Positions 1 to 11,426 of a DNA stretch of 64,000 nucleotides are shown one piece after another; within the stretch, counting starts at the first letter, position 1, and every line of letters begins with the position of its first letter. The notes under the pieces were generated by a model, which was not told where the DNA came from, ran no database searches, and worked only from the letters and a program-made list of their open reading frames with translations. The stretch spans positions 9,506,945 to 9,570,944 of the forward strand of contig NC_134015.1 of the NCBI RefSeq assembly GCF_040712315.1, in the 5' to 3' direction. This stretch comes from Castanea sativa. Its lineage: Eukaryota > Streptophyta > Magnoliopsida > Fagales > Fagaceae. The translations under genes and the position numbers were made by a program.

Positions 1-413
1 TCAATATAATTAAAAATATGAACATATTACTTTAATGCGTTAACAAATATTTACTTATTTCAACTAATTTAAATTATTTAAGAATAAAGTTTAGCTTAAA
101 AAAAAAGAATACAATTAATTTTTGTATTTTTTATTGCATGTGTTATTAGTTTTCTTTTACGTTAGATCGTTTTATGTTTTGATTGTTATCAAAGCAACTT
201 AACATAAGAAAGAATGTCATATTTTATATCATTTTTTTTTCTTTCACATAACAAAAAAATATTTTTTTTAAATTTTTATAAATGAGTATTCTTATTTTTT
301 TTAAATAACTATATAAATTCCTATTATATAATAATTAGTGCAACATCTATAGATAATTAATACATGATAATAAATGCATTTTCCTCAATAACACATAACA
401 ATTAATTAATAGG
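1..413. other. AT-rich intergenic sequence, no gene seen
   Basis: Very AT-rich sequence with homopolymer runs and no open frame of useful length. I see no recognisable domain, RNA gene or transposon end before the LTR that begins at 414. Confidence 0.6.
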
Positions 414-1279
414 TGTTGGGTTATAAATTGACCTTAGTTAATTAATTCAATTACTCAAGTTAATTAATTGTTCAGATTTAATGCAAAAATCATAAAGGCA
501 CCGACAAATCACAATTCTAATCTAGAGTGCAGTGGAAATTAAATTTGGCACAATTATTTGTAAACCTTCACAATGCAAAAACTCCAACGGGTGAATTTCA
601 AGTCATTACTCTCAAGAATCCACTAATCAAGAATAAGCAGTTACAAGTACAAGGAATCTTATGTTGTTGGCCTATTTGAAGTACCTACAAACAGTAAAAC
701 CATAATGCTAATCTCCAGTTAGACTTGATCTTGTAGAGACTTCTTCAATTGCACAAATCTCCAATTTATAACTAACTCCCAGCAACTTAAAGCTTGTTGT
801 TGGATGCAAAGTTCTTCACTACACACTTGTAGAATATAAAGCAATTCGGCTACAAAACCCTAGACGCATAAAAACACAATAGCTTTATAAGAAGTATCTA
901 AATTCATTATGTGAATCTCTATGTATGATGACAGCTATAAAATTTTACTTTTATATCATCGAGTAGGTTAGAGAGCAAAAGCCTAAAAAGACACATCATC
1001 ATGCCGAAAATTAGATTTGAGAATTCTAGATCTGCGAAACTCCATAGATTGAAAGGTATTGAGGTTCATTAAATCTCGATAGAAGCAAGTGTCGAGTCAC
1101 CAGTTTTTAGCTTTTCACGCTTGTTTCTTTGTGCAGTCTTCATGTCTTCAATACTACCACTTGTAAAGTCTTTTCAAAATGCTTTATGATATTCTTGAAT
1201 CCACTTAGAACTACTCAAATAAAAGCAAAGTGAATTTTGTCAAAGGACATGACAACTAAATAAAAATTTGACCCTAACA
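414..1279 (+). mobile_element. Solo LTR of an LTR retrotransposon
   Basis: The segment starts TGTTGGG and ends CCCTAACA, giving the TG...CA ends of an LTR. It is flanked by near-identical 5-bp repeats: ATAGG at 409-413 and ACAGG at 1280-1284, with one mismatch. No gag-pol coding follows within the window, so this is most simply a solo LTR left by recombination. A diverged, truncated relative lies at about 11427-11845 and shares the AATTAATTAA-rich start and the blocks reading CACCGGGTGA-like then TCTCGAGAATCCACTA-like. Orientation is assumed from the order of these blocks. The superfamily (Copia or Gypsy) cannot be decided without internal sequence. Confidence 0.6.
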
Positions 1280-1284
1280 ACAGG

Positions 1285-1725
1285 CAAAAATACAAATTAC
1301 ACCTTTTAAATTTGGTTAGTTGTCATTCTAATTCTTTAAGTTTCATTTTTGTTTTCATGGTCATGTATGTTTATAATTTTTTGTCACCATTAGTTCTTCC
1401 TCCATTCTATTAAAATTTTTTGCAAAGAAGGACTATCCGTGACAAAAAATGCAAACTTAGATGACCAAAATAACAAAAATGAAACTAGTAAAACCAAAAT
1501 GACAATTGAGCAAACTTAAAGGATGTAATTTGTAATTTTGCTTTTTTTGAGAAATTTTTTTTAATAACTTTTTAATACTAATTTTTTTAAAATAGTTAAC
1601 AAGAGGTATGGACAGAAAGACTAACAATGACAACAAATGTAAACTTACATGACCAAAATGACCGGAACGAAACTTATAGTACTAAAATGACAATTGACCT
1701 AAAGGGTGGAATTTGTAGTTTTTCC
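1285..1725. repeat. Fold-back (MITE-like) repeat with inverted arms
   Basis: The left end (CAAAAATACAAATTACACC) is repeated inverted at about 1520-1545 and again at about 1690-1725 (GGAATTTGTAGTTTTTCC). The longer arms also pair: a stretch reading TTGTCATT...CATGGTCATG recurs in inverse as CATGACCAAAATG...TGACAATTG. Two right arms suggest an internal duplication. The ends resemble those of the Mutator-type MITE at 27888-28284. The element abuts the solo LTR exactly, so its left target-site duplication cannot be read. Confidence 0.5.
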
Positions 1726-2039
1726 TATTAATACTTAGATAAATGCAAACTTTTGGTTTTGATGATTTAAAATTAAAAATATAAATGAAAAAAATTATCA
1801 TACCTTTTCATGAATCGTATATAAACATGCATGTATAAAAACTAGTATGGTAAAAGAAGGCTTCTATGCAAGATCAACTTTTTGTTCATGATGAATTATA
1901 TATGGATAGATCATATGACTCTAGTTTGGTCCGTTTCTTTTTTTACAAGAATTAATCATGATCAGTGATAGTTAACTACAACTCTTACATGAAGGAGAGG
2001 TAGTAAAGTGTTGGCTTTCAGGTGCAATGCTATCCCAAA
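1726..2039. other. Intergenic sequence, no gene seen
   Basis: AT-rich sequence with only short open frames and no recognisable protein, RNA gene or element end. Confidence 0.55.
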
Positions 2040-2600
2040 ATTAAATTAAATTAAGTGGCAAGAAGAAAAGTTAATGATTGTGTTAAACTTGATGAGATCA
2101 ATCTCAATGCTGGTGATGCTAGGACTAATGCAAGTGCTGTGGAAGATAAGTCTAGAAATTGATACCAGTACAGTGAAAGGCAAGACCACGATCCCAAGGG
2201 CAGAGCATGAGGTAATGGACATGGGCTACTTAATGGAGACAATAGAAGTCATACCTTACCATGACTTGTTTATACACAGTTATGAGGAATTGCTGCCACG
2301 TGGCTTGGGGAGATAAGGCTGTGATATAAATTCTTGTAATCATAGGTAGTTGTAGTATAAGCTTGTAACACTTTTCCTTCAAAAGTGGAAATCAGTCTCT
2401 CTTCGTTTTTATTAGATAGCTCCTGTATATAAGTAGCTAGGCAATTGTATTTTATTCAGTTGAGTGGTTGTATTGCTCAGTACTCTTCAATAAAATACAG
2501 AGTTTTATTTAGAGAGAGCCTTTACCTTTTTACAGATTGAAACCCTGTTATAGAGCGTCAACTTATCAGCTTCAAATTCTGGATTAAGGTGATATTTCAA
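2040..2600 (+). repeat. Possible remnant of a Copia-type element and its LTR
   Basis: An 80-codon open frame (2074-2316) matches no family that I recognise. It is followed at 2390-2580 by sequence typical in style of a Copia LTR: a short TATA-like stretch (TATATAAGTAGCTAGG), then a GTATTGCTCAGTACTCTTCAATAAAATAC-like segment near an AATAAA signal and an AGAGAGAGCC block. I could not find paired LTRs or target-site repeats. The call rests on overall resemblance only. It could equally be unrelated intergenic DNA. Confidence 0.3.
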
Positions 2601-2689
2601 GAATAACTTGTTCTATAAACCTCATAAAAGAATGTAAAGGTAAAGCATTAGTACCTATTATTTAATTACGTGGTGTTCGGCTTCAAAAA

Positions 2690-2990
2690 GAAAGTGGTGT
2701 TCCAATAAGGATTTACTCTGTGATACTATTGCTGAAGTTACGCTATAGGATTCTATAGCTTGTGTTCTCTCAAATAAATGCTATAGGATTCTATTGCTAT
2801 CTTGAAATTTGAATATATGATGAGTTAGCGAGCATTTTTTACTTTGCTTCTACTCCAATTTTTTTCCACTAAATTGAAGGATCCAAACGAATTTCCATTT
2901 CAAAATGGTCATCCTTTTTTGGTGTAGGGAGTGACTGAAGATTGCATTTTATTAAAGAGAAAGATCTCGAGGTGAGTATCTAAGATAATC
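2690..2990 (+). pseudogene. Displaced 5' segment (exon 1 region) of a DC1 gene
   Basis: This stretch is clearly related to two others in the window (about 26090-26365 and 27215-27415). Shared blocks include TATGATGAGTTAG, CTAAATTGA(G)AGGATCCAA, CATTTC...AATGGTCATCCTTTTT and the donor-like GTGAGTAT..AAGATAATCC at 2972-2994. All three relatives lie upstream of DC1-type coding sequence. I infer that this is the promoter, first exon and splice donor of the DC1 pseudogene at 4.9 kb, now pushed away by the transposon at 3259-3924. Expression is unknown. Confidence 0.5.
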
Positions 2991-3258
2991 CTTTAAAGAA
3001 ACTTACATAAATAGTATATACACCTATTCAATTAAGGATTTTGATTCTCACATATTCACTTCACCTCTCATTTTCACATCTATTTTTATGTGTTAAAATG
3101 TAAATATTTTTGAAGGAAAAATGTTAAAAGTATGATAAGTTTTAATAACTATCTTATAAATAAATATTTAAATTATTTCTTTATGATTAATGACATATCA
3201 GTTTGCAAACCAAATATAAACATTTTCATATTAATTATAGATATGTGTGAAATAGTGA

Positions 3259-3924
3259 TGTGGCGTTTGGTATGGGGTAATGTTTTAGGATTCTCAAGAA
3301 TGTTTAAAGATTTTCATATTTAGTTGTAAATTATGCTAGGAAATCAGATGCCATGGGAATCTGGATTCCCCCCTTAAACCCCTCTCAGTAGGAATGTGGA
3401 TTCCCTTTAAAACAGGTGAGAATCCAAATTCCCAAGCTTAAAGGAAATTGTATTTTTTATAAATTAATAATTTTAACTATTTTTTCTTATCATTTAAGCA
3501 ATTAAGATAAAATTAAAAAAATTAATTATGGATTAAACTCTTTTAAAAATTATTATTAAGAATATAAGTATTTGAGAATTTAAATAATTATTTTTGTATT
3601 ATACCTATCATTTTGAAATGTTAGACTATAATTTTAATGAATTTGTCATAATTAATAATTTATATTTGGTTTTTCATTATTTATTTAGAGGAAGATTTTT
3701 GTAAAGGACTTGGTAGTTCACATTCAATCTAAGGATAGAATGGGAAAAATAAATAATTCTTTTAAGATTCCTGAGAATAAACCAAACATTATTATCTCAC
3801 ATTCTTAAAAATCTTAAGATATTCCTAATGAAACCAAACATAGGAATAACTATATTTTTAAGAATGTGATTCATGAAAATCTAGATGCGAAGAATAATGT
3901 AAATTCTCCGTACCAAACGTCACA
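3259..3924. mobile_element. Non-autonomous DNA transposon with terminal inverted repeats
   Basis: The ends TGTGGCGTTTGGTA (left) and TACCAAACGTCACA (right) are inverted repeats matching at 13 of 14 positions. They are flanked by the direct repeat TGA at 3256-3258 and 3925-3927. Inner arms are also partly complementary (AGGATTCTCAAGAATG against ATTCTTAAAAATCTTAAG). A 3-bp duplication and GTTTGG-containing ends suggest a PIF/Harbinger relative, although the usual duplication is TWA. No transposase is visible. It lies between the 5' segment and the coding part of the DC1 pseudogene. Confidence 0.5.
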
Positions 3925-3927
3925 TGA

Positions 3928-4892
3928 ACGTGAAGTTTGAAAAAATATTTTTCCTTCAATTAAAACCAAAACTAGATGAAGATCCTTTTAAAGTTTCAAG
4001 ACTAAAATACTCTACTCTGGTGAGTCCTTTAAATCCTCACATTCTTTTTAAAATAATAGGCTAAGATTTTACCGCCTCCAACTCTTGTAAATCAAAAACC
4101 ATCCCCTTCTCTCACTATCCATCTCCGCCTCCAGCGTCATCCTACCACACTCAACAATCAAGAATCCACCGAACTCAAGATATCGGAAAAAACCCATCAC
4201 CGGCGGCCAACTTCAATCAAAGTTGCTACCAAACCAATCAAACCCAAGAACAAAGTCATGGAAAGCATTTGCCGTACTAAACCCATCTCCTATTTCCGCT
4301 TGAACAGGGTAATTAGCAAATGCAGTACCAATCCACAATCTAGCATGACTGGCTACAAGAATTTGTGTCCAAATGATAACGCCACCAAGGGAATGACCAA
4401 AGTAATTGCAAAATAAAATATAAAATGTCCAATTTAGTATCAGATCTAGGGAGCAATATTTTCGAAAACTCAACCAACTCTTGGAACCGTAAGTATTTGA
4501 TCTAATCACTAATCAATATGGAAACATCCATAATCTGTAAAATATCCATGCTCGGTGGTTGCTGGGTTTAATCAGGTCAACGTTTATTGACCCAAAAAAA
4601 AAAAAATCTGGGTTAATGCCTTAATGGTGATGGGTTTGGTTACTGTTAGAGATTTTTTTTAAGCATTACTTTATGTTTTCATTTGGCAAAATCTTAGCTT
4701 TTATTCTAAAACGTAGACTACCAGGAACTTTAGAAGATCTTAATCCAACAAAAACACCCACACCTATGATAATGAAACACAATAGACAAAAGCATGGATC
4801 CCGAAATTTTGAATTTTTTTTTTAATATCATATATATATTTTCAATTATTTAATGTTTATGCATATAAAAATATGGATTTGACCCCTAAATT
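3928..4892. other. Intergenic sequence upstream of the DC1 pseudogene
   Basis: No supported gene. A 98-codon open frame on the minus strand (4213-4509) has no recognisable domain and is ignored. The block at about 4740-4800 (AACACAATAGACAAAAGCA) resembles the intron sequence before the other DC1 copies (26420-26450, 36560-36590). This is probably what remains of the DC1 first intron. Confidence 0.45.
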
Positions 4893-4931
4893 TTGAATAT
4901 TATAGTTATGTTTAGATTATTCAGTAAGCGG

Positions 4932-6665
4932 CAGCTTCCACACTTCAGCCATGACCATCCTCTTACCTTCCATAATGGCTCTAATTACGCTCGCATGTGT
5001 AAGGGATGCGGTGAACGCTTATGGCGTTCACCACGCTACAGTTGCGGTAAATGTAACTTCCACCTTCATCAGTCATGTTTCGAATTACCCCTCGAGTTGC
5101 AGCATGTTGTACACAGCGAACACCCTCTCAAACTTCAACAAAAACCTCCATGTTAGGGGGGGACTTGCAGATGTAGTTGCTGCAATATAACTTGCAAATT
5201 TTTTGTTTACCATTGTTCCCTCTGCTGCAAATTTAACCTTGATATCAAATGTGCTTTGCTACAGCCCATCATTAAAAGTGAAATTCATGACCACCCGTTA
5301 ACCCTCTTTGGGAAGTTGATCTCGTTCACTTGTGATTGTTGTGGTAAAGAAGGCAATAGCATGCCATACTTATGTGGCAGAAACTGTGGATTTTGGGTCC
5401 ACCATAATTGTGCTTCCTTGCCACGCATGGTCAAGAGTATACGGCATAAGCACCCTCTCAACTTCACCAACTCTATTGAGGCTGATGATTCTGAGCAGAG
5501 ACTTTGCCAACTTTGTGTTAAGATGGTGGACACAAACCACGGGGTGTATTATTGTCCAAGATGCAATTATGCTTAACCGCGGCAGTTTCTACTCCTGCTA
5601 ATAGTTGCCCACCTTGATTGTGCTACGAACAAAGAAGGCATGGATGAAACATTTATGCAGAAATTTAAAGGTAAGGATCCTATTGAGTCAATAATTATGC
5701 TGGAATATGGCCATAGAAATATCTTATTTAAGTTTTGATGGATTTACCAAAGAAATATCTTATATTGTTAAAAGAACCGAGGGAGAGGACAAAATTGAAA
5801 TGGCCATAGAAATCAAACATTTCGGTCATGAGCATGACTTAAAACTTACTAAAGAGCTTGAGAATTATGAAATATGTGACGGGTGTATACGACCTATCTT
5901 CCATCTATTTTATAGTTGTGCTCAGTTTAACTTCTTTCTTCACAAATCTTGTGTAGAATTACCTACTAAAATGCGACACCCACTTCACCAGCACCCTCTC
6001 ATCTTAAGGCTAAGAAGACCAAAGCTTGGTATGTGTAATGCTTGTTCATGTTTAAGTAATGGCCTTACCTATGTGTGCAATGCATGCAATTTTTCACTTG
6101 ACGTCTCATATAGTTTGATACCTGAGAGGCTTACTCATGATGGTCACAAGCATCCCCTTATCTTCTCTAGCTCAACATCTACTGAAAAGTGCAGTGCTTG
6201 TAATTTTTAGAGTAAAATCTTTCGTTGTAGTAGATGTGAGTTTACCCTAAATTTTAAACGTGCTCTATTACCACACACCGTGAAGTATGAACAACATGAG
6301 CACCTCTTTACTTTTCATTATATCGTTGAAGATAACTCAGGTGAATATTATTGTGATATTTGTGAAGAAGAACGAGATGAAAGAATTGGTTCTACTATTG
6401 TGTAGATTGCGATTATCCTGCTCATTCCCATTGTATTTTTGGATATGCCAAAATTGATAAAGAAGACTTTCGAAATATCAAGTTTGGGGTCACTTGCACA
6501 TATTACATCCATCAGCATCCCCTCACTCTTGTTCGTGAGACTATGGACCAACCTCTATGTGATGAATGTGGTAAACCTTGTGATGCATTGGCTTATCAAT
6601 GCACCTCGTGCGACTTCAATATTCACCAAAATTGTTTTACGAGGTGGGAGAATGATATGATTGAC
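4932..6665 (+). pseudogene. DC1-domain (Cys/His-rich C1-like) protein, broken copy
   Basis: DC1 proteins are plant proteins built from repeated C1-like zinc-binding units; some act in stress and pathogen responses. Successive frames encode the units in the right order: HFSHDHPL with CKGCGERL, then HDHPLTLFGKL with CDCCGKEG, HKHPLNF with CQLCVKMV, HEHDLKL with CDGCIRPIF, HQHPLIL, HKHPLIF, HEHLFTF and HQHPLTL with CDECGKPC. The frame is broken by a stop and frameshift near 5154, by an insertion of about 33 bases near 5574-5606 that brings stops, by an in-frame TAG at 6208, and by a frame change near 6380. Alignment by eye to the copy at 36.6-38.3 kb shows each break. Translation would resume after an acceptor (GGCAG) near 4937, so the true start codon lies in a separate first exon. 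Non-functional by structure. Confidence 0.85.
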
Positions 6666-7065
6666 TTTCACCCTTAAGGACGGATACTGCCACATGGCTA
6701 GTGCTATATGCACTTTCTATTTGACTTCTTTCTCAGCATCTAAATTTTTCCTTGTCTACATGAAAATTATACCAGTCTTGTTCTTATTTTATTGGCTGAG
6801 GTGGTTTATAAGACCACTCTTCTCAATTTCCCTGCTGTACTTATGAGAAATCAATTATCATAAATATTATAAGCATTCTCTGTACATGGCCCTGTAGCAT
6901 CTGTGTGCTGCAGATAATGAAGCATGTCAGTGCCTATATATCGTCCAGCCGCCATATTCATAGTTAAAATTGAAATTTAAAAATGGAGTGTTCCATTGAT
7001 GAAGAAGTAGCATTTCAAACAGCTAAACTGCAAGTTTGCAATGCTTCAATCAATAGGACTCCATG
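6666..7065. other. 3' flank of the DC1 pseudogene
   Basis: No supported gene. The sequence runs from the last recognisable DC1 codons to the hAT insertion at 7066. It probably includes the old 3' UTR, but I see no decisive polyadenylation signal. Confidence 0.5.
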
Positions 7066-7853
7066 CAGTGGCGGTTCCAGGATTTTTTTCTAAGGGGAGT
7101 CAATAAGAGGATACATCTTAGATAAAATATGAATCTTATGATCTACATGGTTTCCTTATTACAAATTTGTCTACAGTATGTACTGATAATAAAATAAAAA
7201 AATAAACTATAAGTTCATTCGACATATTTTTTCTCAATATAATGAACATGTTAATTATTATTGTTAAGTGAATTTTAATTATTACTGCTTAAAATATTTT
7301 TATTTATTAGTTTATGACAATTATATGTTTACATTGTACTATCAATGTAAGATTTATATTATAGATAATTATACTATACACATTTGCAAAAACTATACAA
7401 TATTGTACACTTTTGTTTAGAAAAAATGTAAATATTACAATGATGCTACAATGTAAACTATAATTTTTCATTCTTTTTCAAATTTATTAATATCTAAATG
7501 GGCTTTTTTTTTTAAAATTAAATGAAAAAAAAAAATTTACTTTGTTGTTAGGCTTACTATTTCTCCCTGATTTTAGATAAAATTGGATTGTTGTTAGGCA
7601 TTTTTTTGTATTTAAAAAGATTAAAATATTGTTTAGATGATCATAATTAAACTTATTTCAAGTGGGTTTTAAAAAAATTTAGAATCAAAGTGTTCAAATT
7701 TTTATTTAGGATGGTCAAATTTAAAAAAAAAAAACAAAATATATTATATATAAAATAAAAAATAAAAAAAATTGCTAGCTCAGGGGCTTCATTTGAACCC
7801 TTTTTTTTTTATATGGTCATTTGAACCCTGAGCTATACATGGTGCCGCCCATG
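7066..7853. mobile_element. Non-autonomous hAT transposon
   Basis: The left end starts CAGTGGCGGTTCCAGGA, a classic plant hAT terminus. The right end is the related inverse GGTGCCGCCCATG. The element is flanked by a perfect 8-bp direct repeat ACTCCATG (7058-7065 and 7854-7861), the duplication length expected for hAT. It is 788 bp long, very AT-rich and has no transposase reading frame, so it depends on a helper elsewhere. The intact 8-bp duplication shows a clean insertion. Confidence 0.85.
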
Positions 7854-7861
7854 ACTCCATG

Positions 7862-8696
7862 CAGTACATCTGTACATGTTTTCTTAGGAGGCTGAAGATG
7901 AGACATTGAGACTGCAGTAACCATATCTTATCTACATCTTACACATCCCAAATTCGACTGGAAAGTGATATTTTCAATTAATGCTTTTCCTGTGTCCATT
8001 GATTATATCATATGTTTTTCAAGTGCGACTATGATACCCATCACAAATTGATGCACATATACATGTTGAGGTTATGAATCCACAAGACTATTGGTGAAAA
8101 TTGGATCACCAATAAAGAAACCTTTTTTGTTTCCAGCTTTTCATAAACTTGCGAGAATTCAGCATAGCTTACTGTGCATGTATACTCAAGTGGTACAACG
8201 TCCAAATCATGTTTCACCATATTTGCAATTAACATCTCACAAGCTTTGTAAATTAGAAGTTCGTTATCCATGGGTGGAATCCTTCTCCTGCTGAAACAAG
8301 TTTACTTTAATTGTCTCAGTTTTTTGTATCAGACTTCTCTTATAATTAACTATTATGCCAGTTAAATATAACTCCCATTTGGATTAAATTTAAGAGTATT
8401 TTACAAATATCATCCTTGCACTTTTGACGTGTTAATTTAGTCCTTAGATTATGGATTTAAAGAATTAACCCTATACGACATTTGATTTTGACAAATCACC
8501 TTCTATTAATATTTTCTATTAAAGCCTAAAGGATTAATCACGTAATATGTATAAATTAATAATAGCATTCTGACTTTCAAAAAAAATAATAATAATAATA
8601 GCATTCCGAAATTATTGATGATGATAAAAAATTATTTTATAAATCATATGATTCAATCGTTAGTATTTAACGGAAAGGACTTGTATAAAAGGTCTA
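7862..8696. other. Intergenic sequence, no gene seen
   Basis: Only short open frames on either strand and no recognisable domain. A stretch near 8385-8540 (TTTACAAATATCATCCTTGCAC...) resembles dispersed fold-back repeats, but I could not define ends. Confidence 0.5.
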
Positions 8697-8770
8697 ATCA
8701 ATATATATATAAAAGCAGAGACTTAATGCGGGAGAGCATGAGGTTTTACCAAGTGGCACTCTCTTTAAAA
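8697..8770 (+). repeat. Helitron-like 5' terminus (candidate)
   Basis: The sequence TCAATATATATATAAAAGCAG followed by GGGAGAGCATGAGGTTTTACC and AAGTGGCACTC recurs at 13688-13755 and, without the first part, at 14735-14783. A TC start, an AT run, then a conserved GC-richer block resembles plant Helitron 5' ends. I could not identify a matching CTRR 3' end with a hairpin, so this is only a candidate. Confidence 0.35.
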
Positions 8771-9258
8771 AGATAATTGAATTTTTTTTTTTTGAAATAA
8801 AATAGATCATTCTTAATTTGTTACACTTATTAGATGCCACATCAGTTATTTACTAAACTCAATAGATTTTAATTAATAATAAATAAGATTAATGGATAAG
8901 ATAGAGGGATTTTAATCATCAAAAACTCTATGTTTTCCTTATTCCTCCATCCAAAGGTTTTCTTATGTTTATGCCTATGCCTACTCCTATTCCCTTATAA
9001 CTAAATGCCTACTCTTCCTAAGCCACTACATGCCTTCTCTTATGCCTATGTTGCTAAATTACCAATTCTTTGTTCTATAATTTGCACAAACTAAAATAGC
9101 ATTCAGATTATTTAAGAACACATGAATCTTCCAAAAAAGCATATGTTTATTCACCTGGGATAATAAACAACAATAATGCTCATCTTCCACTTGCTTCATG
9201 TCATAATGGTCATGGTTCAATATGGTAAATTGTTTTTTTTTTTTTTTTAAATTGATAC
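8771..9258. other. Intergenic sequence, no gene seen
   Basis: May be the interior of the candidate Helitron. No protein or RNA gene is recognisable. A poly(T) run of about 20 bases closes the stretch at 9231-9248. Confidence 0.5.
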
Positions 9259-9261
9259 TAA

Positions 9262-10161
9262 GGCTGCGTTTGGTTCAACGGTAAATCAATTTCAGAAATT
9301 ATTTTCCGCATTTGCGTGTGTTTGGTAGGCACAGAAAATTTGGTCAACTAAAATTATTTTACAGTTTGACCGTAAAATAGCCCTTATACGATGGAAAATC
9401 AAATATGTTCCTATTTTACCTTCAAATCACATTTTCGACTGAAAACAGAGGGAGAGAGAGCACGAAGAGAGGGAGACAGAGAACGAAGAGAGAAGTGTCG
9501 ACGAGCCGACGAGCCGACGAGCTCGCATCGGCGAGATCGAGCCGCAAGATCTCTACCACGCTGGCGAGATCGAGCTGCGAGACCACCATCCCAAGCCCAA
9601 ACCCACCCCCGTCGTTACCAATCTGGTCGCCGTTACCGATCTCTTTCCCTCAATCTAGCCGCCGTTACTGATCTCTTTCCCTCAATCTCTCAATCTCTCA
9701 ATCTTTCTCTCTTTGATCTCTGATTTTATTGTTGCTGTTGTGGTGGCGTGGGTAGTGGCGTTTTGGTGGCTTTTGATGGCTTTTGATCTCTGATTTTTTG
9801 GGTGTTTTGGTGGCTTTTGATCTCTGATTTTGTTGTTGTTGTTGCGGTGGTGTGGGTGGTGGTGTTTTGGTGGTTATTGTGTTGTGTGGTGCTGGTGTGT
9901 GGGTGCTGGTGGATTTTTCTGTGGGTGCTGTTGGATTTTTTGATATAAAACTTGTTTGGAAGCTGAGAAAATGGTTGAGAAAATGTGAGAAATTAGTGAA
10001 AATTTTGCATTTTCTGAATGTTACCAAACACTTCAAATTATTTTCCAATATAATTTTAAAATTGCAACCAAACATTAGAAATTATTCTCCTTTCCCGAAA
10101 ATATTTTCACCGAAAAATATTTTACACCCGAAAGATATTTTACACCCAACCAAACGTAGCC
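9262..10161. mobile_element. PIF/Harbinger-like non-autonomous transposon
   Basis: The ends GGCTGCGTTTGGTT and AACCAAACGTAGCC are inverted repeats matching at 13 of 14 positions. They are flanked by the trinucleotide TAA on both sides (9259-9261 and 10162-10164), the duplication typical of PIF/Harbinger and Tourist elements. The subterminal regions are rich in GAAAATATTTT-like words that also pair. The interior holds low-complexity GAG-, CGACGAGC- and GGTGG-rich stretches. The 110-codon and longer frames there are compositional and show no transposase domain. Length is 900 bp. Confidence 0.8.
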
Positions 10162-10164
10162 TAA

Positions 10165-11426
10165 TATGCTCTTTTACTTATACTTTTTGTTTGCTAATTA
10201 TCATTCTTATGGGCATTTGGGGCTTTATAAAGTGATATAGTCATATAATAGGATGCTCTTTATGCCATTTTTTATTAGCTAATTATGATTTTTATCAAGT
10301 TTTGTTAATAGATTAAGATTGTCAAGTTCTGATATAGTCATATAATTATGATTTTTTTTGTTACTTATGGGTTTAAAAAAAAAATTATTTGTGTTTCTAC
10401 ATTTTGTTTTTGATAGATATAAAACTTTCTAAACTCATCAATGTATTGCTCAATGTGTAGAAGGATCTATCATTTCAATTTCAACTTCAATGGAATGAGC
10501 TTAACTGTTGTTTTCTTGATCCTTTTTCCTTTTGGTTTTTCAAGTTAGTATAGGTGTTAAGCTGAAGCTTCAATTTCATTATACACAATTTGATTCTATT
10601 GTGTTTGTTGGTTGATCTTATACATTCAAAAGAGTAACTTTCATAAAGATATATTAAAATTGAGGATGTTATGTGCTTCATTTTCATTTTAGGTTTAAAA
10701 AGTTTTAGCCATAATGAATACTTAGATGATTGCAAAAAGATACATGTTTGAGGAGAAACCACACAAACATATATCTACTATAAATAAATTAAGAATGCTG
10801 ACATTTACTTCATTGAGCTAAAGTTACTAAATGGCCAAAAACAATTTAAAAAAGAATTTCTTAAAAATATGAAAATGCATGTAGTCTAATCTTTTTACAT
10901 TGTAACTAATACTTTTAATTTGTAGTTTTGAAGTTTTTGTGCTCAAGATCGATTTTGGCCAGGAAGAACCATCAAGGGCAGCTTGGTAGTGTCATATCTT
11001 GAGATATGTAAGTTGTTTTATTAGAGAGAATTTATTCAACAAGTGCTTATATTATTGAAAGTTTGCAACATACTCTAATAGATTAAAAATATAATTAGTG
11101 TAATTAATTAAATTAGTATCTATTGATTTGTCATTCCATGAATGTGAGAATGCATTAAGCCATATTCAAAAATGTTTTTATTCATTTTTTTTTTTTACTA
11201 TTGATCTGAATTATGATATTAGCTTACTCATATTTAGTTTTTTCGGCAACAATTAATACACATGCAATCAAGAGTATAACAAAAATTATGCTCTTCCCAT
11301 TGAATTCAAAACAATGGGCTGATGTTTTATATTAGCCAATCAACTTAAATCTTTAATATGCCTTTATTACTTTAAATTCTTTAGATAGAGTCAATGATAA
11401 CTTTTCTATTTGATAGCCCAAGAATA
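10165..11426. other. Intergenic sequence, no gene seen
   Basis: AT-rich stretch without a recognisable gene. A 91-codon minus frame (10487-10762) has biased, low-complexity composition and no domain. No clear transposon ends were found. Confidence 0.55.

Noticed and set aside
4213..4509. 98-codon minus-strand frame with a Trp/Gly-rich segment
   Set aside because: No recognisable domain, no splice context, and it lies in sequence that looks like leftover DC1 intron. Length alone is expected by chance in 64 kb.
9391..9723. 110-codon Arg/Ser-rich frame
   Set aside because: Produced by low-complexity sequence inside the PIF/Harbinger-like element; overlapping frames on the same strand are equally long.
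9698..10235. Overlapping 125- and 127-codon frames on opposite strands
   Set aside because: They mirror the GGTGGT/ACCACC simple sequence and the transposon terminus, with no domain.
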